A stretch of 32,990 bases of DNA, from NCBI GenBank assembly GCA_018335875.1, contig JAGXRN010000005.1:1-32990 (forward strand), in the 5' to 3' direction. The position numbers were made by a program, and so were the translations under genes. Origin of the DNA: Dethiobacter sp. (lineage in GTDB: Bacteria > Bacillota > Dethiobacteria > Dethiobacterales > Dethiobacteraceae). The notes below the pieces were generated by a model. The model saw only the letters and a list, made by a program, of their open reading frames with translations, had not been told where the DNA came from and ran no database searches. Below, piece after piece: positions 6,572 to 15,694 of the stretch (position 1 is the stretch's first letter; every line of letters begins with the position of its first letter).

Positions 6572-7903
6572 TTACATAAAAGGAAAACCTTTTTTGCCTT
6601 TAACTTTGCCCTTACCCAGCTGCTTCATCATTTTTTGCATCATCTCAAACTGCTTGAGCAGGTTATTTACATCCTGGATGCGTGTACCGCTTCCGGCCGC
6701 AATTCTCTTTCGTCGGCTGCTGTTTAGGATGTCTGGGTTTATTCTTTCTTTTCTTGTCATGGAGTTGATTATTGCTTCCACCTTAACCAGCTCCCTATCG
6801 TCCACAGACATCCCTTTTAACTGCTTGCCAAGGTTGCCCATGCCGGGCATCATCTCCAGCAGTTGATTGATTGGCCCCATCTTCTTTATCTGCTGCAGCT
6901 GGTCAAGGAAGTCTTCCAGCGTGAATTGCTGGCTGCGCAGTTTTTTCTCCAATTCCCTGGCTTTTTTCTCATCAATGGAAGTCTGCGCCTTCTCAATCAG
7001 GGAGAGCACATCCCCCATGCCAAGAATCCGTGAGGCCATTCTTTCCGGGTAAAAAGGTTCAAAAGCATCTGTTTTCTCACCCAAGCCGGCAAACTTCACA
7101 GGGCACCCTGTAACAGCCTTCACTGACAGCGCTGCGCCGCCGCGGGTGTCTCCGTCCAGCTTAGTCAGCACCACTCCTGTCAGTCCCAGTTTTTCATGAA
7201 AAGAATGTGCCACATTAACAGCATCCTGTCCTGTCATGGCGTCAACCACCAGCAGCGTCTCATGGGGTGAAGCCACTTTTTCCATGCGCTGCAGCTCACC
7301 CATCAATTCCTCGTCAATATGCAGCCTGCCTGCTGTATCAATGATTACGTAATCATTGCGGTTTCTTTTAGCCTGCTCCAGCGCCGCGCGCGCTATTGCT
7401 ACCGGGTCCTGCTGCCCCAGTTGGAAGACAGGGATTGATAGCTGTTCACCGAGCACCTGCAGCTGCTTAATAGCCGCCGGGCGGTAAATGTCAGCGGCCA
7501 CCAAGAGTGGTGTATGCTGCTTTTTTTTCAGAAAATTAGCCAGCTTTGCGGCGGAGGTGGTCTTGCCGGAACCCTGCAGCCCCACCATCATCACCACTGT
7601 GGGCGGGTTTTGCGCCTGTTTCAGCTTGGCGGCAGATTCGCCCATCAGCCGTGTCAACTCATCGTTTACAATTTTAATAACCTGCTGGCCCGGAGTCAGG
7701 CTTTCCAGCACCTCTTTGCCGAGGCAGCGCTCCCTGATCTGTGCCACAAAGTCTTTAACAACCTTGAAGTTTACATCAGCCTCCAGCAATGCCAAGCGAA
7801 CTTCCCGCAGCGCGGCATCCACGTCTTTTTCTGTCAGCTTGCCTTTGCCCTTTAGGCGGCGCAAAGTATCCTGGAGCTTGTTGGAGAGACTCTCAAAAAC
7901 CAT
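6572..7903 (-). CDS. ffh: Signal recognition particle protein Ffh
   Basis: 443 residues. Ffh binds 4.5S/scRNA and signal sequences and docks with FtsY for co-translational membrane targeting. An N-terminal helical bundle is followed by the GTPase domain with GLQGSGKTTSAAKLA (G1, about 108), DTAGRLHID (G3), TKLDGDTRGGAAL (G4) and the closing GLGEKTDAFEPF. The methionine-rich M domain carries LLEMMPGMG, and the C-terminal tail has several MM pairs and a basic end. It lies 22 bases after ylxM, its usual partner. The SRP RNA gene is not in this window. Confidence 0.98.
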   Translation of the reverse strand: MVFESLSNKLQDTLRRLKGKGKLTEKDVDAALREVRLALLEADVNFKVVKDFVAQIRERCLGKEVLESLTPGQQVIKIVNDELTRLMGESAAKLKQAQNPPTVVMMVGLQGSGKTTSAAKLANFLKKKQHTPLLVAADIYRPAAIKQLQVLGEQLSIPVFQLGQQDPVAIARAALEQAKRNRNDYVIIDTAGRLHIDEELMGELQRMEKVASPHETLLVVDAMTGQDAVNVAHSFHEKLGLTGVVLTKLDGDTRGGAALSVKAVTGCPVKFAGLGEKTDAFEPFYPERMASRILGMGDVLSLIEKAQTSIDEKKARELEKKLRSQQFTLEDFLDQLQQIKKMGPINQLLEMMPGMGNLGKQLKGMSVDDRELVKVEAIINSMTRKERINPDILNSSRRKRIAAGSGTRIQDVNNLLKQFEMMQKMMKQLGKGKVKGKKGFPFM

Positions 7904-7925
7904 CTAAAACCCTCCCTGCGAGGAC

Positions 7926-8261
7926 TTAGTCAAGCATTTCATCGAGCAGGGCCAGCGCCTCCTGCCTCGCTTGGCCGGTTAAATCATCGGCCAATAAAAG
8001 CCGCTTCAGCTTGCGCAGCGCTTTCTCCTGTTTTGCAAAGCGGGCCACCAGCCCCAGTTTTTCTTCAGCACTCTCCAGTGTACGCACCGCTCTTTTAAGC
8101 AGGTCGTGTACGGCCTGCCTGGAAATGCCGCTCTCAGCGGCCACTTCGGCAAGGCTAAGGTCATGCTGGTAATAAAGTTCCAGGAACTCACGCTGCTTCC
8201 CAGTCAGCAGGCTGCTGTAAAAATCATACAGCATATTTATCCTGGTAGTATCCTCTAGCAT
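7926..8261 (-). CDS. ylxM: YlxM, helix-turn-helix protein of the SRP gene cluster
   Basis: 111 residues, matching the family (about 110). YlxM-type proteins are encoded beside ffh or ftsY in Firmicutes and carry a sigma-70 region 4-like helix-turn-helix; in streptococci they influence SRP activity. Here the HTH is LSLAEVAAESGISRQAVHDLLKRA (about 35-58), after LTGKQREFLELYY. The ATG at 8261 is preferred: an upstream extension to 8366 would run through the promoter and a perfect inverted repeat. It is first in the ylxM-ffh-rpsP-khpA-rimM-trmD-rplS run. Confidence 0.92.
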   Translation of the reverse strand: MLEDTTRINMLYDFYSSLLTGKQREFLELYYQHDLSLAEVAAESGISRQAVHDLLKRAVRTLESAEEKLGLVARFAKQEKALRKLKRLLLADDLTGQARQEALALLDEMLD

Positions 8262-8277
8262 TTTATCACATCCAAAT

Positions 8278-8309
8278 AAAGCTGTAAAGGTTTTATACTT
8301 TACAGCTTT
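8278..8309. repeat. 12-bp perfect inverted repeat overlapping the ylxM transcription start
   Basis: AAAGCTGTAAAG (8278-8289) and CTTTACAGCTTT (8298-8309) are exact reverse complements separated by 8 bases, with half-site centres 20 bases (about two helical turns) apart. The repeat touches the -10 box of the ylxM promoter, so it covers the start site. There is no good T run on the minus strand after it, so it is a poor terminator for ftsY. The geometry suits an operator or a 5' mRNA hairpin. Confidence 0.65.
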
Positions 8310-8337
8310 ATTATATATTACTGTTTTTTTTTTGCAA
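8310..8337 (-). promoter_or_regulatory. Sigma-A promoter of the ylxM-ffh-rpsP operon
   Basis: Minus-strand -35 TTGCAA (8332-8337) and -10 TATAAT (8310-8315) are separated by 16 bases, largely an A tract. The start would fall near 8303, inside the inverted repeat, about 40 bases before the ylxM ATG. Confidence 0.6.
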
Positions 8338-8379
8338 GTATTTTTACCAAAGAGTGTGTTTATCAAGTTTTACATTTGC

Positions 8380-9294
8380 TCAATCTGCGGCAAACAGCCC
8401 GTCAACATACTCTACGGGGTCGAAGGGCTGCAGGTCGTCGATGGACTCCCCGACACCGACAAACTTAACAGGCACCGACAATTCACGGGCTACAGCTACC
8501 ACTATGCCGCCTTTGGCGGTACCGTCAAGCTTGGTCAGTACTACTCCGGTCAGTGGTGCTGACTCATTAAATACCCGCGCCTGCACCAGCGCATTTTGGC
8601 CGGTGCTGGCATCAAGCACCAGCAATATTTCATGCGGCGCCCCGGGCATGGCTTTCTCAACCACGCGTCTCACTTTTTTCAGCTCTTCCATGAGGTTGGC
8701 TTTATTATGCAACCTGCCGGCTGTATCGCAGATAACAACATCTGCTGCGCGTGACCTGGCGGCGTTGACAGCATCAAAGAGCACCGCTGCCGGGTCTCCT
8801 CCCTGCTGGTGTTTGATTATCTCAGCCCCCGAACGTTCTGACCATACTTCCAGCTGTTCAATGGCGGCTGCACGAAAGGTATCACCTGCTGCAAGTACCA
8901 CTTTCTTCCCTTCATTGCGCAACCGTGCTGCCAACTTGCCGATGGTGGTGGTTTTACCAACGCCGTTGACTCCCAGCACAAGCACAACTGACGGTTTGTC
9001 TGTATCAATATTCAGGCCTGTTTTATCAGTGCCCAGGATTTCAAGCAGCAGCCCTTTCAGGACTTCCATCACCCGGTCAGGTTCTTTCAGCTTATCGGTT
9101 TTAATCCTCTCGCGCAGCTTTTGCACAAGTTCCAGCGTTGTCTCTACACCAACATCGGCTCCGATCAGTATTTCTTCCAGCTCCCCGTAAAAATCCTCAT
9201 CAAAAGCGCTGCGGGCAAACAGGTTCTCCATGCGGCCCATAATACCGCTTCTTGTTTTTTTCAGTCCATCCCTGATCCGACTGATAAAACCCAT
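8380..9294 (-). CDS. ftsY: Signal recognition particle receptor FtsY
   Basis: 304 residues: the NG core of FtsY with little acidic N-terminal A domain. It receives SRP-ribosome complexes at the membrane and the two GTPases activate each other. Motifs: GVNGVGKTTTIGKLA (G1), GDTFRAAAIEQL, QQGGDPAAVLFDA, DTAGRLHNKANLMEEL (G3), TKLDGTAKGG (G4) and the terminal FVGVGESIDDLQPFD. It follows smc with an 82-base gap, the usual smc-ftsY order. Confidence 0.97.
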   Translation of the reverse strand: MGFISRIRDGLKKTRSGIMGRMENLFARSAFDEDFYGELEEILIGADVGVETTLELVQKLRERIKTDKLKEPDRVMEVLKGLLLEILGTDKTGLNIDTDKPSVVLVLGVNGVGKTTTIGKLAARLRNEGKKVVLAAGDTFRAAAIEQLEVWSERSGAEIIKHQQGGDPAAVLFDAVNAARSRAADVVICDTAGRLHNKANLMEELKKVRRVVEKAMPGAPHEILLVLDASTGQNALVQARVFNESAPLTGVVLTKLDGTAKGGIVVAVARELSVPVKFVGVGESIDDLQPFDPVEYVDGLFAAD

Positions 9295-9376
9295 TGTGTC
9301 AATCCCTTTCCCTGGTACATTCTTTTATTAGCTTTAGCATTGCCTTTTTCCTGGACATTGATGAAATCAGCATTCA

Positions 9377-12300
9377 TTATGCAGTGTTCTCTGCAGTGGT
9401 GTTCAGGCGAACTGAAATCAGCTTCGATATGCCTGACTCTTCCATCGTCACGCCATAAAGGATGTCGGCTTTTTCCATAGTTTTTTTACGGTGTGTGATG
9501 AGCACGAATTGTGTCTGTGCGGTCAATCTCTGCAGGTAGTTGCAGAACTTGACAAGATTGGCCTCATCAAGGGCGGTTTCAATCTCATCAAGGATGCAAA
9601 AGGGCGCCGGCTTTACTTTTAAGAAAGCAAAGAGCAGGGCGATGGCGGTTAGCGCTTTCTCGCCGCCGGAGAGAAGTGAAAGGTGCTGCAGCTTTTTCCC
9701 GGGAGGCTGAGCAACAATCTCAATCCCTGTCTCAAGCATATTTTCAGGTTCAGTGAGCTTGAGTTGAGAACGTCCCCCGCCAAAGAGTTCTTTGAAGACA
9801 AGATTAAAGTTTTCGTTGATAACTTCAAAGGAAGCGGAGAATTTTTCTCCCATGCGCCCGTCAATCTCGCGGATAATACGCTGCAGGTCTTTTTCACCTT
9901 CCTCGAGGTCGGCCCTCTGGGCAGTAAGAAAATCCATTCTTTCAAAAATACGTTTGTATTCTTCTATGGCGCCCAAGTTGACTGTGCCAAGAGCGGCCAT
10001 TTCTTTTTTAAGGGAAGCAACATCCTGCAGCAGAGCGGCCTTGTCCTCAAGCGGCTTGGCCAGTTTTTCTGCCTCCTCAAATTTAAGCTGCCAGCTGTCC
10101 TGTAGCCGTCCAAGCACAGCGTCCAGTTCAATCTCCAGTTTTTCTCTTTCAATCTCCAGGCGGTTCTGCCGTCTTTCCACACCAGCCAGGGCTTTTTCAG
10201 CCTGTCGAAGCAGTTCGGCTTCCTCACGCAGGCCGGTGACAAGTTCTTTGTAGGCCTTTTCTCTTGCCATAAAATTGTCAAGCAGCTGACTGCGGGAATG
10301 TTCCAGTTCAGTTATCTTTTCCCTGTCATCCTCCACCCGGTCTTCCTGCTCCAGGCGGGCTGACCTGAGGCTTTTTATTTCCTCTTCCCTGAACTTTCTT
10401 TTTTCTTTTAACACCGAGAGTTCCCTGTCAAATCGCTCAAGCTCGCCCTCGGTGTATTCATGCTGTTTCTGCTGCCCCGCCAGCCGCACCCTGTACTCTG
10501 TGCAGCGGTCGCGCAGACTTCTTTTTTCCTGTTCCCTGGCATCGAGCAGCCCCTGCAGCCGCGCCAGTTCACTTTGCAGTTCACGTTCCTTGTCCTGCTG
10601 GTTGTAAAGGGCTTGCTCCGTCCCCGACAGCGCGCTTAACTTTGCTTCATGCTGAAGGGAAATTTCTTCTGCTTCCCTGCCCAGCCCTGCCAGTGATACT
10701 TCAAGCGAGTCAAGTTGGGCCGCCATGAAAGCAGACTCGTTTTCCTTCAGTGACAGGTCGCGTTCTGCCTGTCGCCGCTTCTCTTCAACTGACTCGAGCT
10801 CATCTGCTAACGCTGAGATTTCATCTGCCGCTTTTTCCACAGCCCCAACCAAAGTGGCTAATCCTGCCTCCTGGGACTGCAGCGTCTGCTGCAGCGACTC
10901 TGCCTCTTTGCGGCGTGAAAGCACGCCGGCCTGTTTTTTTTCAGCGCCGCCGGTTATGGCGCCTCCGGGGAGGATTACGTCGCCGTCCAGGGTTACCACG
11001 CGTTCACGGAACTGCAGAGCCTTTGCCACAGGTACCGCTGCCTCCAGATTATTCACAAGGTGGATGCGGGAAAATAGCATTGTCACCACATTGTGGAAGC
11101 GCTCCGGCGCATTAATAAAATCAGAAGCCAATCCTATATAGCCGTCAATGCCTGTAATCTCAGGGGACGGCCCTTTTGCTGCCTTAGCTTCAATCAGATT
11201 AAGTGGGAGGAAGGTGGCACGCCCGCCCCGTGTCCTTTTTAAAAAAGCAATTGCTCTTTTTGCCACGCTGTCATTCTCGGCAATCAGGTTCTGCAGAGCC
11301 GGCCCAAGAACAGCCTCCACAGCTGTTACATATCCGGCAGGGACGTTAATCAGGTCGGCAACAGTGCCAAAAATTCCGCTCAGGCCTTGTTCGCCCTGTT
11401 TTTTAGCGGAGAGGACTGTTTTTACCCCCTGGTAGTAGCCGGCCATGGCAGCATCCAGTTCTTGCAGCAGGCGAAGCCTGCCCCGCGTATCTGATACGCG
11501 TTTTTCTTCCTGCTCCTTTTGCCCTGTAAGCCCTCTGTTCTTTAATATAAGTGCTTCTGATATGGCCTTTTTCTGACTCTGAACGTTGGCTATTCCGGCA
11601 AGAGCCTGCTGCAGCTCTTCTTTTTCACCGTAGAGCCTATGGTTTTTTGCTTTAAGTGCAAGGATCTCTTCTACCCTTTTTTTTCTTTCATCCTGCAGGC
11701 GTACTATCCTCTCGCTGTATTGCTCCGTTTCAACAAAGAGGCGGTCATACTCTGACTGCAGACGCTTCATAGCCTGCTGCACTGTCACAATCCCATCCCG
11801 GCAGGAGGCAGCCTGCAGTGCCTCCGGCAGCGCTTCCAACTGCGCCAACTCACGCTCCGCACCAGACTGCTCCTCTTTGGCGGACTGCAGGCCTTGAGCT
11901 GTCCGTACCATAGTCAGGCGGGAATTCTCCCTTTCAGCTTCAATTTTCGCCTGCTGCGCGTCCAGTTCACTTAAATTGTGTGCGGCATCGGCTGCCTGCC
12001 TTTCTACGCTGCGTATTTTTTCCAGGGTGACTGCGACCTTGCCCTGCATCTTTTCCAGTTCTGAAGATACCTGCTGAATTTCTTTTTGCATACCTGCAAT
12101 GGCAGTTTGCTCCACGTCGGCGTTCATTTGTTTTTCCGACAGTTCTATTTCTTTTCTTGAGATAGCAGTCTGCTGTTTAAACAAATCGTCACCGGCTGTG
12201 GAAAAACGCTCATCAACTTCATGCCGGCGGCGGCGCAGTTCACCTGCTTCATGGACACCCAAGTCGATTTCCCCTGATTTTAACCGGTCACGGAGCACCA

Positions 12301-12946
12301 GATACCGCCGTGCTGTCTCGGCCTGCTCTTCCAGGGGGCCAAGCTGTGATGACAGCTCATGAATTATATCGCCAATGCGCAGCAGGTTTTCTGCTGTTTC
12401 AGCCAGGCGCCTCTCAGCTTCCCGCTTTCTGTTCTTGTATTTAAGTATGCCGGCGGCCTCTTCAAAAATCTGGCGACGTTCTTCAGGGCGCGCATTTAAA
12501 ATTTCATCCACCCTGCCTTGGCCAATAAAGGAGTATGCTTCTTTGCCGATACCTGTGTCCATAAATATTTCCAGAATATCTTTGAGACGGCACTGGCGCT
12601 TGTTAATGAGATACTCGCTTTCACCGTTGCGGTAGATGCGCCGTGTGACAGAAACTTCACGGTAGTCAAGGCCAAGGGTACCGTCATTGTTGTCAAGGGT
12701 GACTGTGACTTCAGCAAAGCTAAGCGGCTTGCGGCTTGAAGTACCGCTGAAAATAATATCGTCCATACGCGTTCCGCGCAGGTATCTGGCGCTTTGTTCA
12801 CCCAGTACCCAGCGTAAAGCATCTGAGATATTGCTTTTGCCGCAGCCGTTTGGCCCCACCACCACGGTAATTCCGGGATTCAGTTCCAGTACAGTTTTGT
12901 CCGGAAAAGACTTAAAACCGTGTATTTCCAGCTTTTTGACATACAA
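9377..12946 (-). CDS. smc: Chromosome segregation ATPase SMC
   Basis: 1189 residues, full SMC length. It forms a dimeric ring with ScpA and ScpB that compacts and segregates the chromosome. In order: Walker A GPNGCGKSNI (about 33-42), a long coiled coil, the hinge (about 520-640, GIFGTVADLINV to VTLDGDVILPGGAITGG), a second coiled coil, then the C-terminal signature LSGGEKALTAIALLFA and Walker B FCILDEIETALDEANL. The start is a TTG with AGGGGGA eight bases upstream; it gives the usual N-terminus YVKKLEIHGFKSFPDKT. Confidence 0.98.
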   Translation of the reverse strand: MYVKKLEIHGFKSFPDKTVLELNPGITVVVGPNGCGKSNISDALRWVLGEQSARYLRGTRMDDIIFSGTSSRKPLSFAEVTVTLDNNDGTLGLDYREVSVTRRIYRNGESEYLINKRQCRLKDILEIFMDTGIGKEAYSFIGQGRVDEILNARPEERRQIFEEAAGILKYKNRKREAERRLAETAENLLRIGDIIHELSSQLGPLEEQAETARRYLVLRDRLKSGEIDLGVHEAGELRRRRHEVDERFSTAGDDLFKQQTAISRKEIELSEKQMNADVEQTAIAGMQKEIQQVSSELEKMQGKVAVTLEKIRSVERQAADAAHNLSELDAQQAKIEAERENSRLTMVRTAQGLQSAKEEQSGAERELAQLEALPEALQAASCRDGIVTVQQAMKRLQSEYDRLFVETEQYSERIVRLQDERKKRVEEILALKAKNHRLYGEKEELQQALAGIANVQSQKKAISEALILKNRGLTGQKEQEEKRVSDTRGRLRLLQELDAAMAGYYQGVKTVLSAKKQGEQGLSGIFGTVADLINVPAGYVTAVEAVLGPALQNLIAENDSVAKRAIAFLKRTRGGRATFLPLNLIEAKAAKGPSPEITGIDGYIGLASDFINAPERFHNVVTMLFSRIHLVNNLEAAVPVAKALQFRERVVTLDGDVILPGGAITGGAEKKQAGVLSRRKEAESLQQTLQSQEAGLATLVGAVEKAADEISALADELESVEEKRRQAERDLSLKENESAFMAAQLDSLEVSLAGLGREAEEISLQHEAKLSALSGTEQALYNQQDKERELQSELARLQGLLDAREQEKRSLRDRCTEYRVRLAGQQKQHEYTEGELERFDRELSVLKEKRKFREEEIKSLRSARLEQEDRVEDDREKITELEHSRSQLLDNFMAREKAYKELVTGLREEAELLRQAEKALAGVERRQNRLEIEREKLEIELDAVLGRLQDSWQLKFEEAEKLAKPLEDKAALLQDVASLKKEMAALGTVNLGAIEEYKRIFERMDFLTAQRADLEEGEKDLQRIIREIDGRMGEKFSASFEVINENFNLVFKELFGGGRSQLKLTEPENMLETGIEIVAQPPGKKLQHLSLLSGGEKALTAIALLFAFLKVKPAPFCILDEIETALDEANLVKFCNYLQRLTAQTQFVLITHRKKTMEKADILYGVTMEESGISKLISVRLNTTAENTA

Positions 12947-12988
12947 CGCGAAGTCCCCCTATATATCGGCATATTTATAAATGTACGT

Positions 12989-13016
12989 AAAAATGCCTGC
13001 TTGCTGCCAAGCAGGC
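12989..13016 (-). terminator. Rho-independent terminator after spoVS
   Basis: Minus-strand stem GCCTGCTTG/CAAGCAGGC (nine perfect pairs), loop GCAG, then ATTTTT. It lies 11 bases past the spoVS stop and isolates spoVS from smc. Confidence 0.85.
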
Positions 13017-13027
13017 ATAAAATCTTG

Positions 13028-13288
13028 TTACCGCTGTTCTACGATAAATTTTATGGCAGTCCTTTGTTCATTGTCGATTACTATTTCCGTAAAAGCCGGC
13101 ACAGCCACAAGGTCTATACCGTTAGGGGCAACAAAGCCCCGGCAAATAGCAATTGCCTTGACTGCCTGGTTCACGGCGCCTGCACCTACTGCCTGCACTT
13201 CGGCGACCCCCTTTTCACGAATTACAGCAGCCAGCGCACCTGCCACCGATTTTGGATTGGAGTGAGCAGATACTTTGAGTACTTCCAT
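13028..13288 (-). CDS. spoVS: Stage V sporulation protein S
   Basis: 86 residues and almost collinear with B. subtilis SpoVS: MEVLKVSAHSNPKSVAGALA, then GAGAVNQAVKAIAICRGFVAP and FTEIVIDNEQRTAIKFIVE. SpoVS is a small Alba-like fold protein needed for stage V (coat and cortex) and affecting septation; its biochemistry is unclear. The ATG at 13288 follows AAGGAGG with nine bases between. It stands between rnc and smc, which are directly adjacent in many Firmicutes, and has its own terminator, so it is probably a separate transcription unit. Confidence 0.97.
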   Translation of the reverse strand: MEVLKVSAHSNPKSVAGALAAVIREKGVAEVQAVGAGAVNQAVKAIAICRGFVAPNGIDLVAVPAFTEIVIDNEQRTAIKFIVEQR

Positions 13289-13351
13289 CAAGAGTGCCTC
13301 CTTATCTGAGCTTCAACTATAACTGCGTCTTTATAAATTAATTAATAGATA

Positions 13352-13377
13352 ATTTCGTGATTGGGAAAAAAATTCCT
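13352..13377 (-). promoter_or_regulatory. Possible sigma-H-like promoter for spoVS
   Basis: Minus-strand AGGAATT (13371-13377), then 12 bases, then ACGAAAT (13352-13358) resembles the sigma-H pattern (AGGAnnT, 11-12 bases, GAAT), but the -10 has an extra A (GAAAT). B. subtilis spoVS is sigma-H dependent, which makes the match attractive; the call is weak. Confidence 0.3.
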
Positions 13378-13393
13378 GCCGCTTTATAATTTA

Positions 13394-14098
13394 TTATTTT
13401 TTGTGGCTAATAAGTTGCTCATAGGCACTCCGGGCCGCTTCCTGTTCGGCCTCTTTTTTGGTACGCCCGCTTCCCTCACCGTAAACACGGTCATTGATGA
13501 TAAAGTTGGCAACAAATGTTTTAAAATGGTCAGGTCCTTCTTCCGATACGATACGGTACTCCGGGGTTGTGGCCAGACGTCCCTGGGCATATTCCTGCAT
13601 CAGTGTCTTGTAATCCTTGCTCAGTGTGCCATTCTCCAGACATGTGAGCAATTCTTCATAGATTTCTCTTGCAACTCTTTGTACCTCAGTAAAACCAAGA
13701 TCAAGATAAATGGCAGCAATCAATGCTTCAAGCGCATCTGCCAGGATAGACGCGCGCTGCCTCCCGCCACTGGCAGCCTCCCCCTTGCTAAGGCGTAAAT
13801 TGACGCCAAGCCCCAGTTCCTGTGCAAGGCGGGCTAAAGTTTCTTCTCTCACCAACTGGGAGCGAATTCGAGTCAGCTTACCCTCCGGAAACTCTTTAAA
13901 CCGCGAATACAGCATTTCAGAAACAACCAATCCAAGCACGGCATCGCCCAGGAATTCCAATCTTTCATTGTGGGCATATCCTGCCAGACCCCGCTCGTTG
14001 GCATACGAGGAATGAGTCAGCGCCTGGATATAATATTTATTTTTTTTTGGCTCGATTCTCAGTCTTTCCAATAGCAGTGCCAAGTCTTTTTTTTGCAT
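13394..14098 (-). CDS. rnc: Ribonuclease III
   Basis: 234 residues. RNase III cuts double-stranded RNA in rRNA maturation and mRNA turnover. The nuclease domain has the signature ERLEFLGDAVL (about 45-55; Glu45 and Asp52 in the active site) and the second acidic segment DALEALIAAIYLD. The C-terminal double-stranded-RNA-binding domain spans about 160-232: PEYRIVSEEGPDHFKTFVANFIIND and GSGRTKKEAEQEAARSAYEQL. It lies 18 bases downstream of fabF, the classic acpP-fabF-rnc order. Confidence 0.98.
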   Translation of the reverse strand: MQKKDLALLLERLRIEPKKNKYYIQALTHSSYANERGLAGYAHNERLEFLGDAVLGLVVSEMLYSRFKEFPEGKLTRIRSQLVREETLARLAQELGLGVNLRLSKGEAASGGRQRASILADALEALIAAIYLDLGFTEVQRVAREIYEELLTCLENGTLSKDYKTLMQEYAQGRLATTPEYRIVSEEGPDHFKTFVANFIINDRVYGEGSGRTKKEAEQEAARSAYEQLISHKK

Positions 14099-14116
14099 CT
14101 GATCTCCACAAGAATA

Positions 14117-15358
14117 TTAACCGTTATATTTTTTAAAAATTAATGAGGCATTTGTCCCGCCAAACCCGAAAGAATTAGACATTGCCACAGATACCGGGCT
14201 GGCCTTAGCTTTATTTGGTGTATAGTCAAGATCACACTCGGAGTCAGGATTTTCATAATTGATTGTGGGAGGGATAAGGCTGTTCTCAATGGCCAGTACA
14301 CTGGCTACTGCCTCTACCCCGCCTGCCGCTCCCAGTAAATGGCCCATCATCGATTTTGTAGAACTTATAACCAATTTGTAAGCATGTTCGCCGAAGACTT
14401 CCTTGATTGCTGCGGTCTCTGTTTTATCATTGAGGTCGGTAGACGTGCCGTGGGCGTTAATGTAATCCATCTCGGTACTTGGAATGCCAGCGTCCTTCAG
14501 GGCCATAGCCATGCAGCGGCGCGCGCCGGATCCGGTGGGATCAGGTGCAGTTATGTGGTAAGCATCGCTGGATGTGCCATAGCCGATTATTTCGCCATAA
14601 ATATGTGCTCCACGTGAGAGGGCGTGCTCCAGGGACTCAAGAATAACAATACCGGCGCCTTCTCCCATCACAAAGCCGTCCCTGTCCCTGTCAAACGGGC
14701 GGGAGGCACGCTCGGGCTCATCATTTCTGGTTGACAGTGCGCGCATGGCGCAAAAGCCCGCAAAAGCCACAGGGGTAAAGGCGGCCTCGCTGCCTCCTGC
14801 CACCATTACGTCCGCTTCATCACGCTGAATAACCCTGACCGCCTCACCGATAGAGTGAGTCCCTGTGGCACAGGCTGTTACCAGAGTGGTGTTTGGGCCT
14901 TTAAGCCCAAATTCTATAGAAATATAGCCCGATGCCATGTTGGCAATCAGCATTGGCACAAAGAAAGGACTTACTCGGCGCGGCCCTTTTGCATACAGTA
15001 CTTTCATCTGTTCTTCAAGGGTCTGTATCCCGCCGATACCTGAACCCACTGACACGCCTGCACGCTCCCAATCAAGAGCTGATGTGTCAAGGCGTGCATC
15101 ATTGACTGCCAACCTTGCCGCTGCCACGGCAAACTGCCCGAAGCGATCCATACGGCGAGCCTCTTTTTTATCTATATAATCAAGAGGATTAAAATTTTTA
15201 ACTTCTGCCCCTATCTGAGTCGGGTAGTCGGTTACGTCAAAATGGCTAACCTTGGCGGCGCCGGATTTACCGGCACAAAGGTTCTGCCAGAATATTTCCC
15301 TGCCTATTCCAAGCGGGGTGACCACACCAAGTCCGGTTATGACCACACGTCGCTTCAT
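14117..15358 (-). CDS. fabF: Beta-ketoacyl-ACP synthase II
   Basis: 413 residues. FabF elongates acyl-ACP by condensing it with malonyl-ACP. The Cys-His-His triad is visible: Cys163 in TACATGTHS, His303 in [11 protein letters not shown] and His340 in [13 protein letters not shown]. The N-terminal [15 protein letters not shown] and C-terminal [15 protein letters not shown] are typical. A hairpin between acpP and this gene may lower its expression relative to acpP. Confidence 0.98.
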   Translation of the reverse strand: MKRRVVITGLGVVTPLGIGREIFWQNLCAGKSGAAKVSHFDVTDYPTQIGAEVKNFNPLDYIDKKEARRMDRFGQFAVAAARLAVNDARLDTSALDWERAGVSVGSGIGGIQTLEEQMKVLYAKGPRRVSPFFVPMLIANMASGYISIEFGLKGPNTTLVTACATGTHSIGEAVRVIQRDEADVMVAGGSEAAFTPVAFAGFCAMRALSTRNDEPERASRPFDRDRDGFVMGEGAGIVILESLEHALSRGAHIYGEIIGYGTSSDAYHITAPDPTGSGARRCMAMALKDAGIPSTEMDYINAHGTSTDLNDKTETAAIKEVFGEHAYKLVISSTKSMMGHLLGAAGGVEAVASVLAIENSLIPPTINYENPDSECDLDYTPNKAKASPVSVAMSNSFGFGGTNASLIFKKYNG

Positions 15359-15395
15359 CCTCTCACCTCTTTATCAAAGTAGGAATGTGTTAAAG

Positions 15396-15418
15396 AAGCC
15401 CCGCAGTGCGCAGGGCTT
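15396..15418 (-). terminator. Terminator-like hairpin between acpP and fabF, possible attenuator
   Basis: Minus-strand stem AAGCCCTGC/GCGGGGCTT (nine pairs including one G-T), loop GCACT, followed by the broken pyrimidine tract CTTT. The weak tail suggests partial termination. Confidence 0.5.
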
Positions 15419-15427
15419 TTTCGTCTT

Positions 15428-15655
15428 CTACACATGGGCCTCTATGTATCGCACGACATCTCCCACGGTTTTAATTTTTTCAACTTCCTCGTCGGAGATT
15501 TCAAGATTAAATTCTTCCTCAAGTGACATCACCAACTCCACTATATCAAGTGAGTCGGCATCTAAGTCTTCGAATGAGGACTCCAGGGTCAGTTCCTCCA
15601 CATCCACGCCCAATTGCTCACTAATAAGTCCTTTAACTTTACTTAAGATATCCAT
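15428..15655 (-). CDS. acpP: Acyl carrier protein
   Basis: 75 residues, very acidic. ACP carries the growing acyl chain on 4'-phosphopantetheine attached to Ser35 in [12 protein letters not shown]. The remainder, [21 protein letters not shown] and [22 protein letters not shown], is standard. It is preceded by a GGGAGGAGGTGAG ribosome site, consistent with high expression, and lies between fabG and fabF. Confidence 0.98.
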   Translation of the reverse strand: MDILSKVKGLISEQLGVDVEELTLESSFEDLDADSLDIVELVMSLEEEFNLEISDEEVEKIKTVGDVVRYIEAHV

Positions 15656-15694
15656 TTTCTCACCTCCTCCCGTTTTTGTAAAAGCTAACGGCTG

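Noticed and set aside
7488..7907. Plus-strand open frame opposite ffh
   Set aside because: Antisense shadow of the conserved Ffh N and G domains; no ribosome site.
8354..9190. 278-codon plus-strand open frame opposite ftsY
   Set aside because: Serine/threonine-rich low-complexity translation typical of an antisense frame in GC-moderate coding DNA.
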